From NCBI RefSeq assembly GCF_001613165.1, contig NZ_BDBV01000002.1:39219-103218 (forward strand): a stretch of 64,000 bases of DNA, read 5' to 3'. This stretch comes from Nocardia mexicana NBRC 108244. GTDB lineage: Bacteria > Actinomycetota > Actinomycetes > Mycobacteriales > Mycobacteriaceae. Of the stretch, positions 41,150 to 50,251 are shown piece after piece (position 1 is the first letter of the stretch; each line of letters opens with the position of its first letter). The notes under the pieces are model-generated. The model made no database searches. It was not told the DNA's origin and saw only the letters and a program-made list of their open reading frames with translations. The position numbers were made by a program, and so were the translations under genes.

Positions 41150-42451
41150 TCAGTCGTCCTCGGCCCACTCACCCAGCACCGGCGGCGTGGTGGGGTCGAG
41201 CTGGCCGACCAGTTCGGTGCCGGGTTCGGCGGGCTCCAGGTAGGTCGGCTCGTCGAAGTCGGCGTAGAACTCGTCGTCCTCGTCGTATTCGTCGTCGTCC
41301 CGGGAACGCTTGGGCGGCAGGGGAATACCGGCCCCGGAACGGACGGCGTCGCCGGCGGCGAACGCACCACCCGCGAGACCCCCGACGACACCGGCGCCCA
41401 TACCGCTCACGGTATCCGTCGCCGGGTCGCGCCGTTGCTCGTGCTCCTCACGCTTGCGCTGGTCGTCGGAGCTCTGGGCCGTGGTGGCCGTCGCGGCCGG
41501 GCGGGTCGGCACCGGACCGGACGCGGTGCCGACCGGCGCCGCGACGACCGAATCCGATTGCGACGCAACCGCACTCACCGGCGCAGCGGCACCCGCAGCC
41601 GCCGGGCGATCGATTTCCGGCGCGGCGGTGCCGGTTCCGGCGGGGACGGTGGCCGCCGCCGGGGCGGTCGCCGCCGCAGCACCGGGCACGGCGCCGGACG
41701 CCACCGGATCACCCACGACGGGCTCGGGCCGCGATGCCTGCGGCTCCGCGGCCGCCTGCGGCCGCACCGGCTCCACGACCGGGCCGGGCGCCGTCGCCGC
41801 GCGCAGCCCCGCGGCGGAGTCGGTCGAATTCGGGCCGCCGCCATCGTCTCCCGGCACGGGGGCCGGGGGCTGGGCCGTCGGATACATTCCGCCGTCGTAG
41901 AAGGCGGGGACGCCGTTGCCGGTCGGGACGAACGCCCCCGCGTACACCGTGTCCATCACCCGCACCACGTCCTGGCGCAGACCCTCGGCCTGTTTCTGGA
42001 CCGCGACGTTGAGCGTGGCGCGCTTGGGATCCAGCAGCGCCGCTTGCAGATCCGGCCCCGCGGACACCGGCTTCGCAACGGTCGCGCGCAGCGTCTCGGC
42101 CGCGTCGTTGGCCTGCCCGAGCCGCCGCGCGACGTCCGACATCACGTCGGCCACGTGCTGGCCCAGCTCCTCGAACGCCTGCATCGCGGCGACGGCCTGC
42201 TGCGCCGCACCGCCGCGCCAACCGTCCGCGACGGCGCCGCGGATCTCGGCATGGGCCTGCTGGACCGCATCCCCGAGGCCGGTGGCCGCGCCCTGCCAGG
42301 CCTGCCGTCCGGCGGTCAGCACCTCCGGATTCAGCTGCAGCACACCGCGATAGATCTCGTCGTAGCGCATCTGGTCGAAGACCTCGACCGTCGGCGCGTA
42401 ATCGGGGTCGGGCGTGCCGGTCCCGGGCGCGTTCCCGGTCATCCTATGCAT
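41150..42451 (-). CDS. PPE-like type VII secretion substrate
   Basis: A 433-residue protein. The helical N-terminal region (about 1-170) has RYDEIYRGVLQLNPEVLTAG and GAVADGWRGGAAQQAVAAM, with a WxG turn between two helices as in WXG100 and PPE proteins. The rest is Ala/Pro/Thr-rich and disordered, ending in a very acidic tail (SRDDDEYDEDDEFYADFDE). The tail is a plausible export or partner-binding segment. Adjacency to EspG is the main argument. Start: the ATG at 42451 has GGGGG upstream and overlaps the previous gene by 8 bp; the ATG at 42442 is the alternative. Confidence 0.72.
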   Translation of the reverse strand: MHRMTGNAPGTGTPDPDYAPTVEVFDQMRYDEIYRGVLQLNPEVLTAGRQAWQGAATGLGDAVQQAHAEIRGAVADGWRGGAAQQAVAAMQAFEELGQHVADVMSDVARRLGQANDAAETLRATVAKPVSAGPDLQAALLDPKRATLNVAVQKQAEGLRQDVVRVMDTVYAGAFVPTGNGVPAFYDGGMYPTAQPPAPVPGDDGGGPNSTDSAAGLRAATAPGPVVEPVRPQAAAEPQASRPEPVVGDPVASGAVPGAAAATAPAAATVPAGTGTAAPEIDRPAAAGAAAPVSAVASQSDSVVAAPVGTASGPVPTRPAATATTAQSSDDQRKREEHEQRRDPATDTVSGMGAGVVGGLAGGAFAAGDAVRSGAGIPLPPKRSRDDDEYDEDDEFYADFDEPTYLEPAEPGTELVGQLDPTTPPVLGEWAEDD

Positions 42452-42854
42452 GGCCGACCCCCACCGTCTCCGTCCCGACGCGGCCGATCGCCGCGGAGAC
42501 ATCCGAACTGTGCTGATCGTAGGCCGCGGCGGCCGCGCGCAGGGTGTGCGCCAGCTGCCGTGCGGCGTCGGCGTACTCCTGCAGGCGCCGCAGACCCTGC
42601 GCCGCCTTGTCCTCGAAGCCGCGCTGCAGCGCGCCGCCGGATTCGAAACCACCGAAGCCGGGTAGCGCCACGGCCGCGCGTAGCGTCCGGATCTGCTGTT
42701 CCACTTGATCGGCGAGCTGTTCGTAGCGCCGCGCGCAGCGCTCGTGGACGCCGTCGGCGACGAGCACGCCGTCGATCCACAGCCGGCCGTCGTCGACCGC
42801 TTGGGTCAGCACAGCGACATCACCGCGCAGGTCCCCGGATTCTTGCGACTGCAC
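42444..42854 (-). CDS. Small helical PE/WXG100-like protein
   Basis: A 136-residue helical protein. It reads VDDGRLWIDGVLVADGVHE, then a long coiled stretch (RRYEQLADQVEQQIRTLRAAV), a Gly-rich turn (LPGFGGFESGG) and a second helix pair (GLRRLQEYADAARQLAHTLR). The helix-turn-helix layout and its place directly before the PPE-like gene suggest that it is the PE-type partner. It lacks the exact WxG and YxxxD/E motifs. The GTG at 42854 has GGGGGA three bases upstream. The longer frame to 42989 runs through the hydrolase gene and is rejected. Confidence 0.68.
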   Translation of the reverse strand: MQSQESGDLRGDVAVLTQAVDDGRLWIDGVLVADGVHERCARRYEQLADQVEQQIRTLRAAVALPGFGGFESGGALQRGFEDKAAQGLRRLQEYADAARQLAHTLRAAAAAYDQHSSDVSAAIGRVGTETVGVGHA

Positions 42855-42873
42855 CGGTCCCCCTTTCTCGTGG

Positions 42874-43500
42874 TCACAGCACGGGCGCGCGGCCCGCGAC
42901 GACGCCCTGGATCCACTCCACGATGTCGGCGGTGACCTGTGTCCGCACCGGTTCGTGCAGCAAATCGTGCCCCGCGTCGGCGTACTCACGCAAGCGCAAC
43001 CCTACCGACTGCGGCCGTGCCGTCCAGTCCCGAACGGCATCGATAGGGGCTCGGCGGTCGTCTTCGCCGTGCAGCACCAGCACCGGCAGTCCGGCGGGCA
43101 GGTCCGGCGCCGGGGTGACCGCCCGGCGCGGGGTACCGGTGAGGACCAGTCCCGAACAGTCGGGCAGCGCCACCAGCGCGGTGGCCGCGCCGAGGGAGTG
43201 CCCGGCCACGATCAGCGCTGCGCCGGGACTCTCGGCACGCACCAGCTCGATGAAGGTCCGGGCGTCGGCGGCGAGGTCGGGGAGGGTGCCGGGGGCATCC
43301 GGATCACCCTCGCTGAGGCCCTGTCCCGGGACGTCCAGCGCCCAGGTCTCGATGCGCGCGGCGCCGAGTCCTCCGGCGAACAGGTGGTAGTGCCCGCTGT
43401 GCTGCCCGGAGCCCGGCAGGAGTGCGACCGCCGCCGACGGTCGGTCCACTCGCCACCGCCGAAAATGCAACCGTCCCCGCACCCCGTCGAAAAACGGCAT
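42874..43500 (-). CDS. Alpha/beta hydrolase (lysophospholipase-like)
   Basis: A 208-residue hydrolase with an intact triad: nucleophile in VAGHSLGAAT, acid in LHGEDDRRAP and histidine in AGHDLLHEP. The oxyanion region is ALLPGSGQHSGHY. The fold and small size resemble monoglyceride lipases or lysophospholipases. The ATG at 43500 has AAGGA seven to eight bases upstream, so the long frame to 43605 is not used. It is 19 bp ahead of the PE/WXG-like gene in the same direction and so probably heads the type VII group. A link between lipid hydrolysis and secretion is only inference. Confidence 0.86.
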   Translation of the reverse strand: MPFFDGVRGRLHFRRWRVDRPSAAVALLPGSGQHSGHYHLFAGGLGAARIETWALDVPGQGLSEGDPDAPGTLPDLAADARTFIELVRAESPGAALIVAGHSLGAATALVALPDCSGLVLTGTPRRAVTPAPDLPAGLPVLVLHGEDDRRAPIDAVRDWTARPQSVGLRLREYADAGHDLLHEPVRTQVTADIVEWIQGVVAGRAPVL

Positions 43501-43698
43501 CCCGCAATCCTTTCCGTGGCTCGTCGTGGAGATCATCATGATCTCGCGCGCCGCGGCGCGAAAATCCGGACCACCACCTGCGACGACACGCCCCCCTCGC
43601 GCCACGCCGAACTACCTCGACTGATTACGCTGGGGCGCGACCCGGTACGCAAGGATGCGGCGGCCGGTGCGGGTGTCCGAGGCGCAGGAGGGCCGCGA

Positions 43699-46600
43699 TT
43701 GATTCTGGTCGGTGATCGTGTCGTGTGCAGCACCGGCGACCTGGTGGCGGCAGCACGCTGTGAGTTCGCGGTGCTGCGCGCACTCGACGCCGAACTGGGA
43801 CTGGTGGCGCCGGTGGGTACCGGCGCGGGCGCCGTGCTGACCGAGCACGGCGAGATCGACTTGTCCGGACCCGATTTCGTCCGCATCGCTCCTCCCGAAT
43901 CCGGCACGGCCGCGGGCTTGGCTCGCGCCCACGAACAGACGCTGGACGCACTGCGCCGCGGCGCGGACGTGATCGCCGGCGCCACCTTCTTCGACGGCGC
44001 CTTCGCCGCGTCCTGCGCGGCGCTGGTCCGCGCGGCCGTGGCCGAACGATCTCCGGTCCGGGAATCCGCGGCGGGCGGCGACGCCTTGGAGTTACCGAGC
44101 GAGTGGTCCGACAGCGCCGCGATCGATGACCGCGGCCAGGGTCAGGTCGTCGACGGCGATGCGCTGAGTTGCTCGTTCGCGGATGGGGCCGCGTCCGGTC
44201 GCGTCGGCGGTGCGTCCGATGGCGATGTGCGGACGCATACGGCGACCCTGGACGCCACCGCCGATAACGCGGCGACCGATAACGCCGCCGGTGACATGCC
44301 CGCGGCCCCGGCGGCCGATCATACGGGCGCCGATACCGCAGGCATCGGCGCCACGGTGAGAGGTTCGCACGCCTCGCCCGCCTACATCGTGTACGGATCC
44401 GCGCGCGCCGAGGCGCCCACGGCGCTGTTCATCGAACTCGCCGCGTGCGCGGAAGCGGTGCGGCGCAGCGGCTTCCGGGTCGACCCCATGCTGCGGGTGC
44501 GGCATTCGGACGGCTCGGAGTCGACCCATCCGCTGGCGGAGGCCATTCGGGTGTACGCCGCGCGGCGGCGCCGGCTGGCGGCGATCATCGAGGCCAAACA
44601 GGACGAGCTGCTGCCGGTGCAGTGGGGCGATCGGCGATATCTGGCGTGCGGGCGCTGCGCCACCTGCACCGCCGAGCTGGTGGCGGGGCGCGATCTGCTG
44701 CTCGTCGCCGGTATGCGGCCCGCCGTGCGGGCGCAGCTGCGCGATGCGGGCATCACGACGGTGGAGCGGCTGGTGCGGGCCGACGCCGCGGTGACCCGGG
44801 TTGCGACCCAGACATTTTCGGCACTGCGCCGCCAGGCCGAGGCACAGGTGCGGCGCGAGCGCACCGGCGAGCCGGTGCACGCACTGGTCGATCCCGCGGC
44901 GCTGGCCGCCCTGCCGACCCCGTCGCCGGGCGATGTCTTCCTCACCGTCGCGGGGACCCCGGCCGCCGTCGTCGGCGTCGGGGTGCTGCCCACCCGTGCG
45001 CCCGAGGAGGCCGCGGACCCCGCCGACCCCGCCATCCTGTTCCACGCCTTCGGCCTGCACGACGATCCGGCCGCCCTGCTCGAGTTCCTGGCCGAGCGCC
45101 AGGAGAACCATCCCGACCTGCGCGTCTACCACTACCGTTCGCCCGCCCGGCCGCTGCTGGCCGAGCTGTGCGCGCGCTGCGGCGCCGACGAGGTGGTCGC
45201 CGACGACCTGCTCGGCGCGCTGGTGGACCTGTATCCGATCGTGCGGGCCGCACTGGTCGTCGGCGAACGGTCGTACGAGCTGGGCGACCTGGCGGGCCTG
45301 CTCGGCACCGAGACCGCGGTCTCCGATCTGGAATCGGAATGCGCGCAGATTCCGCGGCTGCGGGACCGGCTGCGCGATCTGGCCGCCGACAACGACATCC
45401 GCGCCTGCCCGGCGCCGCGGGACACCCCGGCCGAATCGCCCGCCGCGGTCGAGGACGCCCTGCGCGAATTCGCGTTCGACGACCGGGGCGCGGGCGCGCA
45501 GACCGAACCGACGGCCGTCGATGCCGCGGCGGGAGAGCCGACATCCGGCGACGCCGCACCGGGCTGGGACGGAACCCGCACTCCCGCACAGCAATCCGCG
45601 GCGCTGATGGCCGCCGCCCTGGGCTACCGCCGCCGCGAGCGTCAGCCGCTGCACTGGGCGCACACCGACCGCCTGCACCGGCCGGTCGCCGAATGGGCCG
45701 ATACACCAGGGGTTCTCGTCGCCGACTGGGGCACCGTGGACACCAAGTGGCACAGCACCGGTCACGGACCGATGCGGCGCTACCTGAAGCTCACCGGGCG
45801 GCTGGGCACCGGCAGCGCGCCGCCGCCGGGGACGCCGGTGCTCACCCTCTACGACCGCCCGGTCCCCGGTATGCGCGCCGTGCCCGGCCGCCGCGCCGTC
45901 GCCCGCGCCACGGTCCTGGGCTGCGCGCTGGACGACAATTTCGACGATCTCGTCCGCGTCGAAGAGGTGCTGCCGGACGGGTGCGCACCGTACGACGACC
46001 TGCCCGTCGCGATCGTGCCCGGAACGCCCGGACGCGACGAGAACATCGAGGCCGCACTGGAAGCCGCCGCGCACGACCTGCTGGTGAGCCTGCCGGAGGT
46101 GCCCGCGACCGCCGCGTTCGACCTGCTGTGCCGCCGCGCGCCGCGGCTGCGTTCGGCGGACGCGCTGCCGGAGGTGTTCGGCGATCACGCCGCCGCGGTC
46201 ACCGCCGCCGTCCTCGATCTCGACGATTCGTATGTGGCCGTGCAGGGCCCGTCCGGCACCGGCAAGACCGATACCGCGGCGCGCGTGATCGAGCGGCTCG
46301 TCACCCGCTACCGGTGGCGGGTCGGCGTTGTCGCGCAATCGCACTGGGCGGTCGAGGAGGTGCTCGACGCGCTGGTGCGGGTCGGGGTGCTCCCGGAGCT
46401 GGTGGCGAAATCCGATGCCCGCGCGGTCGCGCCGGAATGGCTCTCCATCGATCCGGCGCGCTTTCCCCGCTTCCTCGACAATGCCGTCAACGGCTGCGTG
46501 ATCGGCGGGCTGCCCGACGATCTCGCCGATGCCGAGCGGGTGCCGCCCGAGGGCCTGGACCTGCTGATGGTCGCCGACGCCGGTCACTTCCCGCTGGCCG

Positions 46601-47355
46601 ATGCGGTCGCGGTGGCGGGCAGCGCGCGCAACCTGCTGCTGCTCGGCGATCCCGCCCCGCTACCGGGGCACGGCACCCATCCGGAACCGGTGCACGAATC
46701 GGTACTCGGCAGGCTGGTCGGCGACAACCCCACGCTGCCAACGGAATTCGGGTACTTCCTGGACCGCACCTGGCGGATGCATCCGCGGCTGTGCGAACCG
46801 GTGTCGCGGCTGCGCTACGGCAATCGGCTGCGATCTACCGAAACCGTCACGCTGGCACGCGATCTGGAGGGCGTGCCGCCGGGCGTGCGGTCGATACCTG
46901 TCGATCACCACGGCAACGGCACGGAATCCGCGGAGGAGGCCCGCGAGATCGTGCGCCGGGTGCGCGCGCTGCTGGGCCTGCCGTGGCGGCAGGGCGCGGT
47001 GACCCGCCGACTGCATCCGCACGACATCCTGGTGGTCACGCCCTACCACGCGCAGGCCGCACGCATCCGAACCCTGCTGTCCCGCGCTCGGATCGAGGAT
47101 GTGCTGGTCGGGACGGCCGAACGCTTCGCGAGCCGGGAGGCCGCCGTGGTCCTGGTATCGCTGACCACCTCGTCCCCGGCCGAAGCGCCGCACGGCATCG
47201 ACACGCTGCTGTCGCGGCACTGGCTCACCACGGTCGTCTCCCGGGCGATGTGGACCGCGCTGGTCGTGCACTCCCCGCTGCTCACCGAGTATCTGCCCGA
47301 GACACCGGAGCAGCTGTCCGATCTGGCGGCGTTCCTGGAACTGGTGGCGCCGTAG
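43699..47355 (+). CDS. TM0106-like RecB-nuclease/helicase relative, active sites degenerate
   Basis: A 1218-residue protein in the family that fuses a RecB-like nuclease, an RNase-H-like domain and a DNA2/NAM7 helicase. The TTG start has AGGAGG seven bases upstream. The helicase P-loop GPSGTGKT (about 850-857) is intact, but motif II reads VADAG instead of VDEAG and motif III reads LGDPAPL instead of LGDPQQL. The later motif has ERFASREAAVV in place of KFQGQE. The RNase-H-like segment reads GDVFLTVAGTP where the family has an FEGDP acid pair. The nuclease region lacks the family D...DxK pattern and holds a 100-residue low-complexity insert. CGRCATC is kept. It looks like a catalytically dead homologue. 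Confidence 0.78.
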   Translation: MILVGDRVVCSTGDLVAAARCEFAVLRALDAELGLVAPVGTGAGAVLTEHGEIDLSGPDFVRIAPPESGTAAGLARAHEQTLDALRRGADVIAGATFFDGAFAASCAALVRAAVAERSPVRESAAGGDALELPSEWSDSAAIDDRGQGQVVDGDALSCSFADGAASGRVGGASDGDVRTHTATLDATADNAATDNAAGDMPAAPAADHTGADTAGIGATVRGSHASPAYIVYGSARAEAPTALFIELAACAEAVRRSGFRVDPMLRVRHSDGSESTHPLAEAIRVYAARRRRLAAIIEAKQDELLPVQWGDRRYLACGRCATCTAELVAGRDLLLVAGMRPAVRAQLRDAGITTVERLVRADAAVTRVATQTFSALRRQAEAQVRRERTGEPVHALVDPAALAALPTPSPGDVFLTVAGTPAAVVGVGVLPTRAPEEAADPADPAILFHAFGLHDDPAALLEFLAERQENHPDLRVYHYRSPARPLLAELCARCGADEVVADDLLGALVDLYPIVRAALVVGERSYELGDLAGLLGTETAVSDLESECAQIPRLRDRLRDLAADNDIRACPAPRDTPAESPAAVEDALREFAFDDRGAGAQTEPTAVDAAAGEPTSGDAAPGWDGTRTPAQQSAALMAAALGYRRRERQPLHWAHTDRLHRPVAEWADTPGVLVADWGTVDTKWHSTGHGPMRRYLKLTGRLGTGSAPPPGTPVLTLYDRPVPGMRAVPGRRAVARATVLGCALDDNFDDLVRVEEVLPDGCAPYDDLPVAIVPGTPGRDENIEAALEAAAHDLLVSLPEVPATAAFDLLCRRAPRLRSADALPEVFGDHAAAVTAAVLDLDDSYVAVQGPSGTGKTDTAARVIERLVTRYRWRVGVVAQSHWAVEEVLDALVRVGVLPELVAKSDARAVAPEWLSIDPARFPRFLDNAVNGCVIGGLPDDLADAERVPPEGLDLLMVADAGHFPLADAVAVAGSARNLLLLGDPAPLPGHGTHPEPVHESVLGRLVGDNPTLPTEFGYFLDRTWRMHPRLCEPVSRLRYGNRLRSTETVTLARDLEGVPPGVRSIPVDHHGNGTESAEEAREIVRRVRALLGLPWRQGAVTRRLHPHDILVVTPYHAQAARIRTLLSRARIEDVLVGTAERFASREAAVVLVSLTTSSPAEAPHGIDTLLSRHWLTTVVSRAMWTALVVHSPLLTEYLPETPEQLSDLAAFLELVAP

Positions 47356-47378
47356 CCGAATGCGCAGTGCCGCAACGG

Positions 47379-48566
47379 CTATCCGAAGTTCCGGCCCTCG
47401 CCGCGGTAGGTCGGGACGGTGCTGCGGGTGCCGTCGGTATCGACGATATGGACGCTGTCGAAACGCTCGCACAGCTCGCCCGCCTTGGCATGCCGGAACC
47501 ACACCCGGTCCCCGATCTCCAGCCCGTCGGCGCCGGTGAGCGGGGTCTGCACCTCACCCGCCCCCTCGGTGCCGATGAGCCGTAAACCTTTGGGCCACAC
47601 CGGCTTCGGAACCCTCGACCGACCCGCGGGCCCGGAGGCGATGTAGCCGCCGCCGAATACGGTGGCCATGCTGGGCGCGGGGTGCCGCAGCACCGGCAGC
47701 GCGAAGAACAGCGCCGGGCGCGGCGCGAAGCTGCGGTAGCCGTCGAACAGCGTCGGCACGTACAGCCCCGAGCCCGCGGTCACCTCGGTGACGCCCGGAC
47801 TCGCGACGCTCACCTCGATGGATCCGCTGCCGCCGCTGTTGACGATCTCGAGTTCCCCCGCCACCGACCGCACCGCGTCCAGCACCTGCCCGCGCCGCTT
47901 GCCGATCTCCGCGGCGGACGCCCATTTCACCAGCCGCACAGCGGGATTGGTGTCGGGCAGACCGGCGATCTGGGCCTCGTAGGTCATCAGGCCGACCACC
48001 CGGAAACCGCGTTCGATCGCGAGTCCGGCCAGCCGCGCCGCCTGCTCGGGGGTGCGGATCGGAGACCGGCGCACCCCCAGGTGCAGCGGACCGATCCGCA
48101 GCGAGGCGTCCACGTCCAGACATACCCGCGGCGATACCCGTTCGGTGCCGACCGCGGTCTTGATGAGATCGAGCTGCGCCGGATCGTCCACCATGAGCGT
48201 GATGGCTTTCCGCAGCGTCTCGTCCGCGCCGAGCTCCGCCAGCGCCGCGCGGTCCACACTCGGATAGCCCAGCAGGATGTCGCGGGCGCCGTGGCGCGCC
48301 AGCCAGACGGCCTCGCGCAGCGAATAGGACATGATCCCGGCGAATCCCCCGGAGGCCGTCAGCTCGGACCCGAGCACCTCCTCGAGCACGGCGCGGCAGC
48401 GCACCGATTTGGCGGCCACCCGAATCGGGAGGCCGCGTGCGCGCCGCACCAGATCGGCGGCGTTCGCGCGCAAAGCGGCCAGATCCAGGGCGGCCAGCGG
48501 CGGGTCGACGTCCGCGGTGCCCGCCTGCAGGCCGGCGATCGGCGACAGATCTGTCACACGGACCAC
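47379..48566 (-). CDS. PLP-dependent amino acid deaminase/aldolase (alanine racemase fold)
   Basis: A 395-residue protein of the D-serine deaminase/D-threonine aldolase-like group. The N-terminal barrel shows the pyridoxal phosphate lysine in IRVAAKSVRC. It also contains GYPSVDRAALAELGAD, RVCLDVDASLRIG, EIVNSGGSGSIEVS and a C-terminal lid with GLEIGDRVWFRHAKAGELCERF. The latter is the typical metal/substrate segment ending in a D-amino-acid-processing lid. GTG at 48566 is used; a GTG three codons later is possible. It is convergent with the helicase relative (23-bp gap). Substrate inferred from family only. Confidence 0.86.
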   Translation of the reverse strand: MVRVTDLSPIAGLQAGTADVDPPLAALDLAALRANAADLVRRARGLPIRVAAKSVRCRAVLEEVLGSELTASGGFAGIMSYSLREAVWLARHGARDILLGYPSVDRAALAELGADETLRKAITLMVDDPAQLDLIKTAVGTERVSPRVCLDVDASLRIGPLHLGVRRSPIRTPEQAARLAGLAIERGFRVVGLMTYEAQIAGLPDTNPAVRLVKWASAAEIGKRRGQVLDAVRSVAGELEIVNSGGSGSIEVSVASPGVTEVTAGSGLYVPTLFDGYRSFAPRPALFFALPVLRHPAPSMATVFGGGYIASGPAGRSRVPKPVWPKGLRLIGTEGAGEVQTPLTGADGLEIGDRVWFRHAKAGELCERFDSVHIVDTDGTRSTVPTYRGEGRNFG

Positions 48567-48613
48567 TCAACCACGGAACTGGTCATGCGTCCAGCTTTTG
48601 GCGTAGGCGGGAA

Positions 48614-49093
48614 CTATCGATCCACCGCCTTGGTGGACAGGCTCGAGACCAGATCGTCGAGCACCACCAGGGTGGTCTCGTCGTCGCAGTCGGCCAGCCA
48701 GCGCAGCACCGTCCCCTGCATCACCGCCACCGCGTAGGCCGCGATCGCCTCGACCGGCTCCAGCCATTCGCTGTTGGACCGCTCGGCGCACAACCGCAGA
48801 AACGCCCCGACCTCGGCATCCAGGTCCCGGAACAGCGCGGCCACCGCGGGGTCGGCCACCGGGTCGGTGCGATCGGCCCACTGCCGGCGCAGCGCCTCGA
48901 TCGTCGACTCGTAGGTGCGGATCTGCTTGTGGGGCGCCGCCTTGATGGCCGGCCACAGCGCGCTGACTCCGGCGTGCAGCAGAACCCGCAGCGCACGTGT
49001 GCCGGTGCAGTCGATGGCGGCGGCCGCCTTCTCGACGGCCTCCTCGACAGTCGGCCGCGGCCGAACCTCGATTATTTCTCCACTAGCGCTCAA
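48614..49093 (-). CDS. TetR C-terminal-like protein without DNA-binding head
   Basis: A 159-residue all-helical protein that looks like the ligand-binding half of a TetR regulator: TGTRALRVLLHAGVSALWP, APHKQIRTYESTIEALRRQW, EWLEPVEAIAAYAVAVMQG, and LVVLDDLVSSLSTKAVDR. No helix-turn-helix is encoded. Upstream sequence up to 49204 stays in frame but is not HTH-like. The TTG at 49093 has GGGAG six bases upstream and is preferred over the GTG/ATG options further out. It may be an anti-repressor or a decayed regulator. It sits 47 bp before the PLP enzyme in the same direction. Confidence 0.6.
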   Translation of the reverse strand: MSASGEIIEVRPRPTVEEAVEKAAAAIDCTGTRALRVLLHAGVSALWPAIKAAPHKQIRTYESTIEALRRQWADRTDPVADPAVAALFRDLDAEVGAFLRLCAERSNSEWLEPVEAIAAYAVAVMQGTVLRWLADCDDETTLVVLDDLVSSLSTKAVDR

Positions 49094-49496
49094 CGACGAC
49101 TCCCTCGGGCGAAAGGCCGCGCACCTCGCCTGCGCGGCTCGCTCAACGGGTTGCAGATCCTCACTGATCGCACCGGGCATCGACCCGGTCGACCCGTTCA
49201 ACAACCATCAATGGTAGAGGGTTTTCGGGGATCGCGACCAGGTTCGATGGGTGTTTCCGGACTGAAAGAATGTTTTGTTACCCCTCCGGGACTGGTCCGA
49301 CATCGAACGGAGACCGGCGACCCCGCGGGTATGACCCGTAACCGACAAGACTCTACGCGTTCACGTCGACGGGCGCCGCCCGGCTGTGGCCGATCACACA
49401 GACCCCCTACCGGGCCGCTCCACCGATGCTGCAGGTTCGCCGGTTCGATCGAAGAACGACACCGTGGCGATACCACCGCGCCGATAGCCTGGATTT
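49094..49496. other. Intergenic region between headless TetR and PtpB genes
   Basis: About 400 bp with divergent genes on both sides. Nothing coding is credible apart from a possible N-terminal extension of the minus-strand gene to 49204. It must hold both promoters, but no clear boxes or palindromes were found. Confidence 0.5.
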
Positions 49497-50240
49497 GTGA
49501 CCATCGCGCGCCCCGACCAGTTCCTGATCTCCGGCACCTTCAACTATCGCGACGTAGGGGGTGTGCGCACCGAACTCGGCCCGCGCGTACGCACCGGCGC
49601 ACTGCTGCGGTCGGCGCAGCTGTGCCGACTCGACGTCGAGGGCCACGCGACGATGCGCGACCTCGGGATCGCCGCCGTCCACGATCTGCGCGGCCCGGAG
49701 GAGATCCGGCACCTGGGCGCCGACGTCCTGCCGCACGACGTGCGGTTGGAGCTCACCCCGTTCGACTCGAAGATCGGCGAGCAGCCACCGCACGAGGTGG
49801 TGCACGACGAGCCGTGGCAGGAAATGCTGCACGTGTACCGGTCCTTCCCGGCCATGCCGGAGGCCGGGGTCGCCATCACCGCGATCGCGCGGTCGCTGGT
49901 CGGCGGCGACGGTGCCGTCCTCGTCCACTGCGCCGCAGGCAAGGACCGCACCGGCTGGGCGATCGCGACCCTGCTGCGCGCGGTGGGGGTCGCCGAGACC
50001 GACCTGCTCGACGACTATCTGCTCAGCAACGAGGCCATCGACGCGCTGCGCGCCGACGTGGCACACAATTCCGAGGGCCGGGTGAGCCTCCCGCTCGACG
50101 TCCTGGGCGTCGCCCCGGATTACCTCGCCGCGGGCACCGACGCCATGCATCAGCTCTACGGCGGCCTCGACGGCTACCTCACCGCCATCGGCTTCACCGA
50201 CGACCTGCGCGCCGCCCTGCGCGACCGCCTCCTCGAGTAA
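49497..50240 (+). CDS. ptpB: Tyrosine/lipid phosphatase of the PtpB family
   Basis: A 247-residue phosphatase. The signature is HCAAGKDRTG, with C145 and R151 forming the CX5R loop. The additional lysine and aspartate are typical of MptpB-like triple-specificity phosphatases that act on phospho-Ser/Thr/Tyr and phosphoinositides. The N-terminus LISGTFNYRDVGGVRT is also standard. In M. tuberculosis the homologue is exported and acts in the host; no signal peptide is seen here. The GTG at 49497 is the only reasonable start. A palindromic repeat follows 12 bp after its stop. Confidence 0.9.
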   Translation: MTIARPDQFLISGTFNYRDVGGVRTELGPRVRTGALLRSAQLCRLDVEGHATMRDLGIAAVHDLRGPEEIRHLGADVLPHDVRLELTPFDSKIGEQPPHEVVHDEPWQEMLHVYRSFPAMPEAGVAITAIARSLVGGDGAVLVHCAAGKDRTGWAIATLLRAVGVAETDLLDDYLLSNEAIDALRADVAHNSEGRVSLPLDVLGVAPDYLAAGTDAMHQLYGGLDGYLTAIGFTDDLRAALRDRLLE

Positions 50241-50251
50241 CCACCCGGGCA

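Noticed and set aside
44092..46587. An 831-codon minus-strand frame opposite the helicase relative
   Set aside because: High GC keeps antisense frames open. Composition (R, Q, H, G-rich) and lack of motifs mark it as a shadow of the plus-strand gene.
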